Source of the DNA: Marixanthomonas ophiurae
GTDB lineage: Bacteria > Bacteroidota > Bacteroidia > Flavobacteriales > Flavobacteriaceae
Direction of reading: 5' to 3'
DNA length: 64,000 nucleotides
NCBI RefSeq assembly: GCF_003413745.1
Contig: NZ_QVID01000002.1
Span: forward strand, 868,001 to 932,000
Every line of letters starts with the position of its first letter. Positions within the stretch are counted from its first letter, which is position 1. Shown here piece by piece: positions 8,872 through 18,378 of this stretch. The notes below the pieces were generated by a model that was given only the letters and a program-made list of their open reading frames with translations, did no database searches and was not told the DNA's origin. Position numbers and translations under genes: made by a program.

Positions 8872-11385
8872 ATGAAACTATACTCTCTTGTACTTGCGCT
8901 ACTTTGCAGTACATTTTTATTAGCCCAAAACAAAAAACCTGAATCTGTAACCGTTAGTGGAAAAATTATAGAAGAAGGTTCTAATATCCCTTTAGAATAT
9001 GCAACCGTTTCTTTTACTGATGCACAGGGAAAAGTTGCCAATGGAGGAATTACAGACACGAAAGGTATGTACTCCCTTAAAGTTCCGCCAGGGGTTTATA
9101 CAGTTAAATATGAATTTATTTCCTATGAAACTAAAGAAGTCCCAAATAAACAACTAACAAAAGACACTACACTTCCAACTGTTGCCTTAGCATTAGATAC
9201 TGAAAGCTTAGACGAAGTCGTTATCCGTGCCGAAACGACCGAGGTACAAGTAAGGTTAGATAAAAAAATATATAATATAGGTAAAGACCTTACCACAAGT
9301 GGAGCAACCGTAAGTGATGCCTTAAACAATGTTCCATCCGTAAATGTTGATGTGGAAGGTGCCATTAGCTTACGAGGAAATGAAAATGTTCGTATTTTAA
9401 TAAACGGAAAACCCTCTGCTATTGCAGGTTTTGGCTCAACTGATGCGTTACGTCAACTTCCTGCCGAAGCTATTGAACGTGTAGAGGTTATTACATCACC
9501 ATCTGCTAGGTATGACGCCGAAGGTACCGCAGGGATTCTAAATATTATTCTGAAGAAAGAAAAAACACTTGGTCTAAACGGTTCTATTACTGCAAATATA
9601 GGTGTTCCAACAAGTAGTGGTATCTCTGGAAATATAAATCTTAGAACAGACAATTTTAATATCTTTAATACAACTAGTGTTCGATATCGCGATGCGCCTG
9701 GTAATGCCTTTTTTGACAACCAGTACTTTCCCACTACGTTTACAGATCCAGAAACAGGAGAAGAAATAACAACAGATCCAACTTTCGATCGTGTTATTGA
9801 AGATAGAGACTATGATCGTTTAAACAGAGGATTTAATACCAACTTAGGTATAGAATATTTTTTAACAGATCGTTCCTCAATAACAGCTAGCGGGTTTCTT
9901 CGTTTGGGTGATGATGAAGATCTAACTACTAATAATGCAAGGAAATTTAGTGATGGTACCCTTCAAGAAACCACCATTCGCGAAGAGCTGGAAACTGAAG
10001 AAGATGTAAGTTACCAACTTTCATTAAACTATGTTAACGATTTTAATGATGAAGGTCACAAACTTACTGCAGATTTTCAATATGAAAACGATGAAGAAGA
10101 AGAGCGTTCTTTTATTACAGAAAGACGCTTGTTACCATCTGCACTTGATTTTCCTTCCGAAGATATTTTAAATAAAGAAACGCAGAACGAATATCTTATC
10201 CAGGCAGACTATGTGTTGCCAATTGGCGAAAATGCGCAATTTGAAGCCGGATATCGTGGTAATTTTGAAAATGAAGTAACTGATTACACTTTAAATCAAG
10301 AAAATGTGAATGGCGTTTTTGTTCGTAATGATACCCTTTCAAATATTTTTGATTATAGTGAAAATGTCAACGCGGTTTATACACAGTACGGAAACAAGTT
10401 TGGGAAGTTTTCTTTCCTGTTGGGGTTACGTCTTGAAAACACACAACTAAAAGGTGAAATACAATCAAGCCTTGATGAAGATGCCTTTTCTGAAGCCTTG
10501 GGAGTTGATATTGACACTAACTTCGATAAAAACTATTTAGGCCTCTTCCCTACCGTAAATTTAATTTACGAATTGGCTGAACGCGAAAATATTACTTTAG
10601 GATACAATAGAAGGATTAACCGTCCACGAGGATGGTTTATCAATCCATTCCCCTCACGTTCTAGTGTTACCAATGTATTTCAAGGAAATCCAGATCTAGA
10701 TCCTGCCTACGCAAGCGCGTTCGATTTAGGATATTTAAAACGATGGGATAAATTAACGCTTACTTCTTCCATTTACTATCAACATGAAACGGATTCGTTT
10801 GAACGCATTCAAGAACAAACTGGACAGGTTATAAATGGTGTAAACGTAGTGCGGACTATCCCAATTAACCTTTCAACTAATGAGCGCTACGGTTTTGAAG
10901 CTGGTATACTTTACAACCCCTTAAAATGGTTACGCCTTAACGGAAGTTTTAACTATTTTACTTTTAAAAGCGATGGTAGCTTTAATGGTGTGGAATATGG
11001 AACTGAAAACAACAGCTGGTTTGCCCGAGCAAGCGCAAAAGTAAGTCTTCCTTGGAAAATTGATTGGCAGACTAATGGTTTTTATCGAGGACCAAGAAAC
11101 AATGCACAAACAGAATCTGAAGGAATTTTATCTATAAATTTAGCCTTCAGTAAAGATATAATGGACGATAACGGAACTATTGGTTTAAATGTTAGTGATT
11201 TATTGAACTCTCGTAAACGAAATTCATTGACCGTTACCGATTCTTTTATTAGTGAGAGTGAGTTTCAATGGCGTCAACGCAGTGTAAACCTATCGTTCAC
11301 CTATCGATTCAATCAGAAAAAACAGCGTCAACGTTCAGATCGTGGTGGTAATGGTGATGATGAAGGCGGTGACTTTGAAGGATAA
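8872..11385 (+). CDS. outer-membrane beta-barrel protein with plug and carboxypeptidase-regulatory-like domains
   Basis: 837 residues. Signal peptide MKLYSLVLALLCSTFLLAQ, then a carboxypeptidase-regulatory-like sandwich (VSGKIIEEGSNIPLEYATVSF) at about 25-105, a plug (SDALNNVPSVNVDVEG, then RGNENVRILINGKPSA and GTAGILNIILKK) at about 125-225, and a long barrel of the OMP_b-brl_3 kind ending in an aromatic strand (SVNLSFTYRFN). An odd tail of about 22 residues follows, rich in Arg, Gly and Asp. The family resembles TonB-dependent receptors but often acts without a lipoprotein partner; the substrate is not predictable. It is probably monocistronic, with 86 bp upstream and a strong terminator 27 bp after the stop. 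Confidence 0.85.
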   Translation: MKLYSLVLALLCSTFLLAQNKKPESVTVSGKIIEEGSNIPLEYATVSFTDAQGKVANGGITDTKGMYSLKVPPGVYTVKYEFISYETKEVPNKQLTKDTTLPTVALALDTESLDEVVIRAETTEVQVRLDKKIYNIGKDLTTSGATVSDALNNVPSVNVDVEGAISLRGNENVRILINGKPSAIAGFGSTDALRQLPAEAIERVEVITSPSARYDAEGTAGILNIILKKEKTLGLNGSITANIGVPTSSGISGNINLRTDNFNIFNTTSVRYRDAPGNAFFDNQYFPTTFTDPETGEEITTDPTFDRVIEDRDYDRLNRGFNTNLGIEYFLTDRSSITASGFLRLGDDEDLTTNNARKFSDGTLQETTIREELETEEDVSYQLSLNYVNDFNDEGHKLTADFQYENDEEEERSFITERRLLPSALDFPSEDILNKETQNEYLIQADYVLPIGENAQFEAGYRGNFENEVTDYTLNQENVNGVFVRNDTLSNIFDYSENVNAVYTQYGNKFGKFSFLLGLRLENTQLKGEIQSSLDEDAFSEALGVDIDTNFDKNYLGLFPTVNLIYELAERENITLGYNRRINRPRGWFINPFPSRSSVTNVFQGNPDLDPAYASAFDLGYLKRWDKLTLTSSIYYQHETDSFERIQEQTGQVINGVNVVRTIPINLSTNERYGFEAGILYNPLKWLRLNGSFNYFTFKSDGSFNGVEYGTENNSWFARASAKVSLPWKIDWQTNGFYRGPRNNAQTESEGILSINLAFSKDIMDDNGTIGLNVSDLLNSRKRNSLTVTDSFISESEFQWRQRSVNLSFTYRFNQKKQRQRSDRGGNGDDEGGDFEG

Positions 11386-11412
11386 AATATTTAGTATATA
11401 TAGAAAAAAAAA

Positions 11413-11436
11413 GGAAGCCAAATGGCTTCCTTTTTT
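11413..11436. terminator. bidirectional intrinsic terminator
   Basis: Perfect 7-bp stem GGAAGCC / GGCTTCC with a 4-base loop, preceded by a run of A and followed by six T. It lies between the stop of the outer-membrane protein gene and the stop of the convergent 57-aa gene, so it can serve both. Confidence 0.85.
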
Positions 11437-11455
11437 AATATTGTACGTATAAAAC

Positions 11456-11629
11456 TTAAGCTTCTTCTCTTTCGTTCTTTTTTGCTTCGCGCTTTAGTTT
11501 CCAGTTTTCATATAATGAACCCCCAATCCAATACGGAAGGATAGCCATTAAAAAAATCATTAACCAAAACCCGATAGTTAATATAGTTAGAAAAGCTAAA
11601 AAGCCTAAATATTGATTGAAGTCGAACAT
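11456..11629 (-). CDS. small membrane protein of 57 residues
   Basis: Short frame from the ATG at 11629 to TAA at 11456. It encodes MFDFNQYLGFLAFLTILTIG, continues through a second hydrophobic part (FWLMIFLMAILPYWIGG) and ends in a charged tail (ENWKLKREAKKNEREEA). One long or two short membrane helices with a basic/acidic cytoplasmic tail are expected. It sits between the terminator at 11413 and the fumarase gene, reading toward the terminator. The coding case rests on the clean hydrophobic-then-charged pattern, the start and stop placement and the shared terminator; no family name is recognised. Function unknown. Confidence 0.65.
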   Translation of the reverse strand: MFDFNQYLGFLAFLTILTIGFWLMIFLMAILPYWIGGSLYENWKLKREAKKNEREEA

Positions 11630-11731
11630 GATAAATCGTGATTTTTATTTAATGCATCAAAGATAGTAGGATTTTTTCAAAAAAAACAATAAAAAGAAGC
11701 TATTTATTCACACATAATTAACGACCTATCC

Positions 11732-11762
11732 TTGAGTAAAGCCCTTGATTTAACTAACTTTG
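11732..11762 (+). promoter_or_regulatory. promoter of the fumarase gene (Bacteroidota type)
   Basis: TTG at 11732-11734, 20 bases, then TAACTTTG at 11755-11762. This matches the Bacteroidota consensus TTG-N(19-21)-TAnnTTTG. It lies 34 bases before the fumarase ATG. Confidence 0.7.
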
Positions 11763-11796
11763 CGTAGTTTCTTAAAAAATTAAATTTCAACCTATT

Positions 11797-13191
11797 ATGG
11801 ATTACAGAATAGAAAAAGATACGATGGGAGAAGTAAAAGTCCCTGTCGATAAATTGTGGGGTGCCCAAACAGAACGCTCTCGAAACAACTTTAAAATTGG
11901 CAAACCAGCCTCTATGCCACTTGAAATTGTATATGGATTTGCATACTTGAAGAAAGCAGCAGCTTATACCAATTCTGAATTAGGTGTTCTTTCTGAAGAA
12001 AAAAGAGATTTGATAGCCAAAGTTTGTGATGAAATTTTAGCTGGTAAGCATGATGATCAATTTCCATTAGTAATCTGGCAAACAGGAAGTGGTACCCAAA
12101 GCAATATGAATGTAAATGAGGTGATTGCAAATCGCGCGCATCAAATTGCAGGAAATAAAATTGGAGAAGGTGACAAAACCTTACAACCCAATGACGATGT
12201 AAATAAATCGCAATCGTCAAACGACACATTCCCAACCGGAATGCACATTGCTGCTTATAAAAAACTAATTGATGTTACCATCCCTGGCATAGAACAGCTA
12301 TATAAAACACTTCAATATAAATCGAAAGAATTTAAAGATGTTGTAAAAATTGGTCGTACCCATTTAATGGATGCCACTCCCCTAACCTTGGGGCAAGAAT
12401 TTAGTGGATATGCTTCTCAATTGGAACACGGCTTAAAAGCGTTAAAAAACACATTACCACACCTTTCTGAACTAGCGTTAGGAGGAACCGCTGTAGGTAC
12501 TGGATTAAACACGCCTGATGGTTATGCAGGAAAAGTGGCAGATTATATTGCAAAATTCACCGAACTTCCATTTATAACTGCTGAAAACAAATTTGAAGCA
12601 TTAGCAGCACATGATGCCCTTGTAGAATCACACGGAGCATTAAAGCAACTAGCTGTTTCATTAAATAAAATAGCAAATGATATAAGAATGCTTGCAAGTG
12701 GTCCTCGAAGTGGTATTGGAGAAATCATTATTCCAGCAAACGAGCCAGGTTCTTCTATAATGCCTGGAAAAGTAAATCCCACTCAATGTGAAGCATTAAC
12801 CATGGTTTGTGCCCAAGTTATGGGTAACGACGTCGCTGTAACTGTTGGAGGCATGCAAGGTCAATATGAATTGAATGTATTTAAACCTGTAATGGCAGCT
12901 AATTTATTACACTCTGCTGAATTGTTAGGTGATGCTTGTGTTTCGTTTGAGGAACATTGCGCTAACGGAATTGAAGCCAATACAGAAGTTATTGAAAGAC
13001 AATTAAACAATTCCTTAATGTTAGTTACAGCACTTAATACCAAAATAGGTTATTATAAAGCTGCGGAAATAGCTAATACTGCCCACCAAAATGGAACAAC
13101 TTTAAAAGAAGAAGCCGTTAACTTAGGATATGTTACCGCTGAAGAATTTGATAAGTGGGTACGTCCTGAAGATATGGTTGGAAAAAAATAA
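11797..13191 (+). CDS. fumC: class II fumarate hydratase
   Basis: 464 residues, the usual length of FumC. It catalyses reversible hydration of fumarate to L-malate in the citric acid cycle, in the cytoplasm, without an iron-sulfur cluster. Visible landmarks are GSGTQSNMN at 97-105, the [10 protein letters not shown] region at about 186-195, and the superfamily signature [11 protein letters not shown] at 318-328, whose loop carries the catalytic Ser. Other superfamily members (aspartase, argininosuccinate lyase) share the signature, but the overall N-terminus ([20 protein letters not shown]) and [11 protein letters not shown] favour fumarase. A well-formed promoter lies just upstream and a terminator follows, so it is probably transcribed alone. 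Confidence 0.95.
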   Translation: MDYRIEKDTMGEVKVPVDKLWGAQTERSRNNFKIGKPASMPLEIVYGFAYLKKAAAYTNSELGVLSEEKRDLIAKVCDEILAGKHDDQFPLVIWQTGSGTQSNMNVNEVIANRAHQIAGNKIGEGDKTLQPNDDVNKSQSSNDTFPTGMHIAAYKKLIDVTIPGIEQLYKTLQYKSKEFKDVVKIGRTHLMDATPLTLGQEFSGYASQLEHGLKALKNTLPHLSELALGGTAVGTGLNTPDGYAGKVADYIAKFTELPFITAENKFEALAAHDALVESHGALKQLAVSLNKIANDIRMLASGPRSGIGEIIIPANEPGSSIMPGKVNPTQCEALTMVCAQVMGNDVAVTVGGMQGQYELNVFKPVMAANLLHSAELLGDACVSFEEHCANGIEANTEVIERQLNNSLMLVTALNTKIGYYKAAEIANTAHQNGTTLKEEAVNLGYVTAEEFDKWVRPEDMVGKK

Positions 13192-13214
13192 TAGTGAAAA
13201 ATCATTTTTTTAAG

Positions 13215-13245
13215 AGAGCTGTATGTATTTACAGCTCTTTTTTTA
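13215..13245 (+). terminator. intrinsic terminator after fumC
   Basis: Stem AGAGCTGT / ACAGCTCT (13215-13222 and 13231-13238) with an 8-base loop and a following run of seven T. It starts 24 bases after the fumC stop. Confidence 0.8.
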
Positions 13246-13335
13246 TTTGTTAAAATATCGATTAAATGCAAAAAATATAGTTTAAATGTAATTTTTACGT
13301 ATATTTCCCTACCCAAATTATGTAAACCTACTTTA

Positions 13336-14649
13336 ATGAGACAGCAATTTACCCCCCTTATATTGTGTCTTTTTTTATCACTGATTCTAGTTTATCAAGC
13401 AAACGGAAACAGTTTTGAAAAAGCTAACTTTAAAGATGAAACCCTTGTAAAAGCAGCGGTTTCACAAAAATATCAGCATCCTGAACACGTAACGGAGTAC
13501 AACAAAAAAACTATACAAAAACAAACAGATGTCACAACAAAGTCTGATGTAGTTTTTAATGAAGCTCAAGTATCCTTTAAAACAGATAATTCTATAGTTA
13601 CAGAATTTTCCCACAGTTTTAAAGAGCTTTCTGCAGCTAAATCACATCCCATTTCAGCAAAAATATTGACAAATACTTTTCAGTATTCTGAAAACCCCAA
13701 GACCCTATTTTATCAAGGTCTCTTTTATGGTTTTATTTTAGTGCTATTTTTACTCAATGGTACGTGTTACCTTCTTTTTGAAGAGAAGCTTTTTCTTTAT
13801 TTTACGGGCACTCTTGCATTGATGGCTGCTGTTTTATTCTATAATGATGGGCTATTGAATTTAGCCGGTGTTAATTTGATGGTTGAATCGTGGTTAATCC
13901 AATCTACCCTGCTTTTTGGAGCCGTTGGTTTAGCAGCTTTATTTTCATATAAATATTTAGATATCAAAGGTTTTTTTCCAAAGCTAAAAGGATTTACAAT
14001 TGCACTTTTAGGTGTTTCGTTTGTACTCCTCGTATCGGCTTGGATATCAAAGAACGAATTGCTTTCATCCATTTCAAATACGGTTTTATACACCGTATTA
14101 ATTGGTTACTTTATTGCCGGAATGTTTCTTTTCAGTAAGAAGAATTATGCAAAATTTTATGTTATTGCTTCTTGTATTCCATTACTGTTTTCAATAGACT
14201 TTTTTGTCTTTCAGAGTTTTGATATAACGTTTCTTTACACTGAAACCATCCATATTAAAATAGCAGTTGTTTTGGAAATGCTCCTATTAACCTTTGGTAT
14301 AACATACAGAATGAAAGCTATAAAAGAAGAAATTGAATTAAGACAAACAGAGATGCGAATTTTTATAAAAAGAAAAGAAATGATGAACAGAGAGAATATT
14401 ACCAACTTAATGAAGGATGAATATCTTGAAAACTTGATTATGCAATATGATCTTGATGGATTGGAAATTAAGTTGCTTCAATATATTTCAGAAGGAGTAG
14501 AAAACCCAAAAATAGCCCGAAAATTAAAAATGACCGAGGCAAATGTGGAAGAACTCACAAATGATCTGTATATGAAGTTAGAAATTAGAGAACAAATTAA
14601 AGAAGACCACAGAATGGTAGATGAACAGCCAGATTATATCTACAATTAA
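13336..14649 (+). CDS. 7TM-DISM-like membrane protein with C-terminal LuxR-like HTH
   Basis: 437 residues. A signal peptide or first hydrophobic segment (about 8-25) is followed by a periplasmic stretch of about 110 residues, then seven hydrophobic segments from about 130 to 335 (beginning LFYQGLFYGFILVLFLLNG), like the 7TM-DISM sensor module. A coiled-coil linker (about 337-375) leads to a compact helical end, GLEIKLLQYISEGVENPKIARKLKMTE.., resembling the four-helix HTH of LuxR-type regulators. This is the layout of Bacteroidota membrane-bound transcription regulators that sense a periplasmic signal directly. The signal and targets are unknown. The periplasmic part is short for a full 7TMR-DISM extracellular domain. 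Confidence 0.7.
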   Translation: MRQQFTPLILCLFLSLILVYQANGNSFEKANFKDETLVKAAVSQKYQHPEHVTEYNKKTIQKQTDVTTKSDVVFNEAQVSFKTDNSIVTEFSHSFKELSAAKSHPISAKILTNTFQYSENPKTLFYQGLFYGFILVLFLLNGTCYLLFEEKLFLYFTGTLALMAAVLFYNDGLLNLAGVNLMVESWLIQSTLLFGAVGLAALFSYKYLDIKGFFPKLKGFTIALLGVSFVLLVSAWISKNELLSSISNTVLYTVLIGYFIAGMFLFSKKNYAKFYVIASCIPLLFSIDFFVFQSFDITFLYTETIHIKIAVVLEMLLLTFGITYRMKAIKEEIELRQTEMRIFIKRKEMMNRENITNLMKDEYLENLIMQYDLDGLEIKLLQYISEGVENPKIARKLKMTEANVEELTNDLYMKLEIREQIKEDHRMVDEQPDYIYN

Positions 14650-14681
14650 ACTCCCAAACTATATAATTAAGTTATAAAAAA

Positions 14682-14710
14682 GGATAGGTTTAAAAACCTA
14701 TCCTTTTTTT
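14682..14710. terminator. bidirectional intrinsic terminator between convergent genes
   Basis: Stem GGATAGGTT / AACCTATCC (14682-14690 and 14695-14703) with loop TAAA, flanked by A and T runs. It serves the membrane regulator and overlaps the last codons of the convergent ccsBA gene. Confidence 0.8.
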
Positions 14711-17700
14711 ATTTTATAATGTTTTTTATAACTAAAATAAGAAACAACGCTTAGTATTACGAAAAATGCAATTACATAATAAATAAACGTAGGAGTTACA
14801 GGAACATCACCACTAGCGTAAGAATGTAACCCTGTAAGGTAAAAGTTCACTCCAAAATACGTCATCATAATTGTGGCATACGAGAAAATAGCTAACACAT
14901 TAAACAACCAACGCCCCCGTAGCCCAGGTACCAAACGGGCGTGAATTACAAAAGCATAGACCATAATACTAATTAATGCCCATGTTTCTTTAGGGTCCCA
15001 ACCCCAATAACGACCCCAACTTTCATTGGCCCATTGTCCTCCTAAAAAGTTGCCAATGGTTAACAGCACTAAACCAACAGTTAAAGCCATTTCAGTAATT
15101 ACTGTAATTTCTTTGATGTTGATATCCATTTTCTTTTTATTCTTTTTGTTGGTCAAGATCATAAGCAGCAAGGCTGTAGCCCCTAAGATCATCCCCAACG
15201 TAAAAGGTCCATAACTCGCTACAATAACCGCAACGTGTATCATTAGCCAATAACTGTCTAATACAGGTACTAAGGTAGAAATAGCTGGATCTAACCAGTT
15301 TTGGTGTGCCACCCACAAAATAATAGAAGCTACAAAAGCTGTAGAGGCAATGGTAAGGTCACTTTTTCTACCAAAAGCTAATCCAAAGAAAACAGTTGCC
15401 CAAGCAATGTATATAATCGACTCGTAGGCATCACTCCAAGGCGCATGACCACTAATATACCAACGGCCTATTAACCCTAAGGTCATAAATATAAAGAACG
15501 CCCAAATAATATATTTACAAATTTTAATAAGCGAATTGATAGTCTTTCCTTCCCTGAAAATTTGTACAATGATAAAGACAAACATAAAAGCTCCCATCAA
15601 CAAGAAGTACTTATACAGTCTGTTGAATATATCAACCTTGTTGTACGCAATTTCAGCAGTAATCTTGGTGTCAGTTGGCATTACTTCGCTTCCGTATTTA
15701 TGCTGAAATTTATTAATACCGTCTAACACCTGCTCGGCTTGTGAATAGTCTCCAGTTTTTCTAGCTTGTTTTAGCGTTTTAAAATAAACAGGTAATATAC
15801 TTTTTGTAATTACAGAGTCGGTGCCTGTAAAGTTTGCTTCCTGAAGTTCTGGATAGGAAACCCATTTGTTATTTTCATCATTTGGTAGTGGAAATATCTT
15901 TAAAATGGTTCCGCTCAATGCACGGTTCAGTAAAAACGTTTTTTCATATATTTTTATGAAATCTTTTTCAAACTGATTCGGATTAGTTTTACTGGTTGCC
16001 TCTTCTATATATGGCGCTATTTTACTGTTTCCGTTTTCGTCAAATAAATCTATTAAAGAAACTTCACTCGTTTCTTCTGAAACACCAATCACTCTTTTAA
16101 TACTATCGTTTCGCCAGTCTAATTTCAGTAAAGGTGTTTCTAACCATAATCTAGGAAACTCTGTCATGGATAAAAATACCTGATTGGCATCTAAACCATG
16201 ATAACCATCATCTTTACTTATTTTACGTAATAATTGGCTGGCAAAGGTTTGTACGGGCTTCATCCGGCCATTATCTTGTATAACCAATCTCGCAAATTTA
16301 GCTGCGTGCTCTTTACTTACCGCATTCGTTTTAATCACTGAATCTAATTGCTCAACCGAGGATTCTTGGTGTAAGTGAGTAGTTGCATTAGGAGATTGTT
16401 GTGCAAGTCCTGATACCGAAACAAGTAACATAGCCAACATGGTCATATTGGCTTTCTTCTTCTTAATTTTATTAAGCGTACGCTCTAAAGCTCCAAAGCG
16501 TGTGTTCTTATCAAATAGTATTGCCATTAAACCTAGGTATAATAAAAAGTAACCGATATAAGTAACCCAAGTTCCCCAGAAATCATGATTTACCGATAAA
16601 ATGGTTCCACCTTCGTCGGGGTCGAAACCAGATTGGAAAAAACGATATCCTTTATGATCAAGCACGTGATTCATATAAATTCTATAATCCATGGTAGTAC
16701 CATCCTCTTTGTTTACCGTTACTTTACTTTCAAAAGATTTATAGCTTTTTTCGGTACCAGGATACTTATCAGCAATAAAGTCGTTTAAAGTAATACTAAA
16801 TGGAAGTTCATATGTTTTCGCACCATATGTAAGGTATACTTTTAAGCCTCCTACTTCAACTAGTTTAGGGTTTGGTGCATTTCCTTTTCCTCCTAATAAC
16901 TCAACTGTTTTGGTTTCTCCATTTGAGGTAACATCAAGAATTAATGCGTCTTTATTTGTTTGTTCTTCATTTCCAGCATTAACCACTCCTTGACGGCCTG
17001 TCGTCATAGGGTCTGGAATTACAAATGACATTCCTGCCATTTGGTATAACGAGCGTAGCATAAGTGGTTGTACACTATCTTTTGCAACAGCACCTTGTTT
17101 TTGGTCTGCCATACGCATATAGGTACCTTCAAAAGGAGATGAAATATCATAACTTCCATCTTCGTTATAGGTGATATTAATAGCACCTTCAGTAGGTTTA
17201 TTAACAGCAAAAAGGACATTGTGAATATTCTCCACCTCGCCTACTTCTAACCAATGGTCATGGCGATTACCGTCTCCAGCTTCAACTATTTTTAAAAATT
17301 GACTACCATCTTCAGTTTCTATTAGTCCTTCTTTGGCATTTTTAATGAAGTTTTTGTATTCAATTGTTACCGGCTGATTGTTGTAGTCGGTTTCAATAGT
17401 AAAATCATTATCTAAGCGTTCTGATAATCGAAGTTTTTCAGGCGTTAATTTTCTACGTTGTACAACCCCATCAATTTCATAATCACCGTCAATAAATGTG
17501 TTTAGATAGGTGTGTTCTGAAAGTAATACGTTTTCGGTTTCTCCCTCCCGAATATGAAGCACACCTTCATACCCAATATATCGTGTTATAAACGCACCAA
17601 TAATGATCAATATAAAAGAGAGGTGTAAAACTAGAGTTGCCCACATTTTTTTGGTGTTTAGCCTATAACGAGCCATATTACCAAGAAAGTTAATTACAAA

Positions 17701-17880
17701 AATCCCCATAATAGCCTCAAACCACCAGGCGTTGTAGATTAACTCCCTACTATACGGTGTTGGTGACGTTTCCATAGATGCATCTAAAAAAGTGCCAATT
17801 CCCATGGCAACAGCAAAAACAATAAATAATACGGCGGTGAGTCTGGTAGAAAAAAGGACTGAAGCTATTCTTTTAATCAT
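14698..17880 (-). CDS. ccsBA: cytochrome c biogenesis fusion protein CcsBA (ResB-CcsA)
   Basis: 1060 residues. The N-terminal half is ResB/CcsB-like: membrane segments near 10-30, 55-75 and 80-105, a large periplasmic part, then another segment near 440. The C-terminal half is CcsA-like with many membrane helices and the haem-handling WWD motif WGRYWGWDPKETW at about 955-967, plus HAPWSDAYES further upstream. System II machinery exports haem and attaches it to CXXCH motifs of c-type cytochromes outside the inner membrane. The fused form is usual in Bacteroidota. An extra segment between the halves (about 490-730) contains a peptide-like linker and a hydrophobic stretch. No other ccs or cytochrome gene is adjacent. 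Confidence 0.9.
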   Translation of the reverse strand: MIKRIASVLFSTRLTAVLFIVFAVAMGIGTFLDASMETSPTPYSRELIYNAWWFEAIMGIFVINFLGNMARYRLNTKKMWATLVLHLSFILIIIGAFITRYIGYEGVLHIREGETENVLLSEHTYLNTFIDGDYEIDGVVQRRKLTPEKLRLSERLDNDFTIETDYNNQPVTIEYKNFIKNAKEGLIETEDGSQFLKIVEAGDGNRHDHWLEVGEVENIHNVLFAVNKPTEGAINITYNEDGSYDISSPFEGTYMRMADQKQGAVAKDSVQPLMLRSLYQMAGMSFVIPDPMTTGRQGVVNAGNEEQTNKDALILDVTSNGETKTVELLGGKGNAPNPKLVEVGGLKVYLTYGAKTYELPFSITLNDFIADKYPGTEKSYKSFESKVTVNKEDGTTMDYRIYMNHVLDHKGYRFFQSGFDPDEGGTILSVNHDFWGTWVTYIGYFLLYLGLMAILFDKNTRFGALERTLNKIKKKKANMTMLAMLLVSVSGLAQQSPNATTHLHQESSVEQLDSVIKTNAVSKEHAAKFARLVIQDNGRMKPVQTFASQLLRKISKDDGYHGLDANQVFLSMTEFPRLWLETPLLKLDWRNDSIKRVIGVSEETSEVSLIDLFDENGNSKIAPYIEEATSKTNPNQFEKDFIKIYEKTFLLNRALSGTILKIFPLPNDENNKWVSYPELQEANFTGTDSVITKSILPVYFKTLKQARKTGDYSQAEQVLDGINKFQHKYGSEVMPTDTKITAEIAYNKVDIFNRLYKYFLLMGAFMFVFIIVQIFREGKTINSLIKICKYIIWAFFIFMTLGLIGRWYISGHAPWSDAYESIIYIAWATVFFGLAFGRKSDLTIASTAFVASIILWVAHQNWLDPAISTLVPVLDSYWLMIHVAVIVASYGPFTLGMILGATALLLMILTNKKNKKKMDINIKEITVITEMALTVGLVLLTIGNFLGGQWANESWGRYWGWDPKETWALISIMVYAFVIHARLVPGLRGRWLFNVLAIFSYATIMMTYFGVNFYLTGLHSYASGDVPVTPTFIYYVIAFFVILSVVSYFSYKKHYKIKKG

Positions 17881-17897
17881 TATAGCGAATTTTGGCG

Positions 17898-17905
17898 CAA
17901 AAATA
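17898..17905 (-). promoter_or_regulatory. possible -7 element upstream of ccsBA
   Basis: On the minus strand TATTTTTG matches TAnnTTTG and lies 18 bases before the ccsBA ATG. No good TTG was found about 20 bases further upstream, so support is partial. Confidence 0.35.
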
Positions 17906-17953
17906 AGTATTTCAAGCCATATTTTCTACTGAAATCTGTTAATGAATTTCAGT

Positions 17954-18352
17954 TTATTTTCCCTTTGTTGTTCGGGCTTCAAATATTTTTAGATGAATAA
18001 AGGTTCCCATATTTCGGGCTCTGTTTTTTGCCAATTGGGCCACTTCCCCAACAAACAGATTGTCAATGGTTTGAAACCATAAATTTAGCCAAACACCAAA
18101 ATGCATTCCATTTATGGTTCCTTTTTGCTGCTTATCTACCTCCACGTGTTTAGTTAAGGGGTTTCCTGTGTACTTCTTTTTAAAAAACAAGTTGCTCTCC
18201 CAAAAATCGGTCAGTTTTTCCAAATGCTCGTCCCAATCGGTAATCACCGAGTTGAAGATAGGTCCTAATAATTCATCTGCACGTACAGAATCATAAAAGG
18301 TAATTACCAATTTATTTACGTCTTCTCTATTTTTTATTTCGGTTTTTGTCAT
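17954..18352 (-). CDS. group III truncated haemoglobin
   Basis: 132 residues from the ATG at 18352 (MTKTEIKNREDVN). An earlier in-frame ATG at 18382 would overlap the preceding gene and add a short Arg-rich leader, so it is less likely. The length and the landmarks FYDSVRADELLGPIF, DFWESNLFF and GMHFGVWLNLWFQT fit the group III (trHbP) family, in which His in the HFxxWL stretch is the haem-binding proximal residue. Such proteins bind O2 or NO; the physiological role is poorly known. It lies 26 bp after a membrane-protein gene and close to a Crp/Fnr-type regulator, which would fit redox- or NO-linked control, though no binding site is shown. Confidence 0.85.
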   Translation of the reverse strand: MTKTEIKNREDVNKLVITFYDSVRADELLGPIFNSVITDWDEHLEKLTDFWESNLFFKKKYTGNPLTKHVEVDKQQKGTINGMHFGVWLNLWFQTIDNLFVGEVAQLAKNRARNMGTFIHLKIFEARTTKGK

Positions 18353-18378
18353 AGTTAATCCTCTGCGGGGTCTATTTA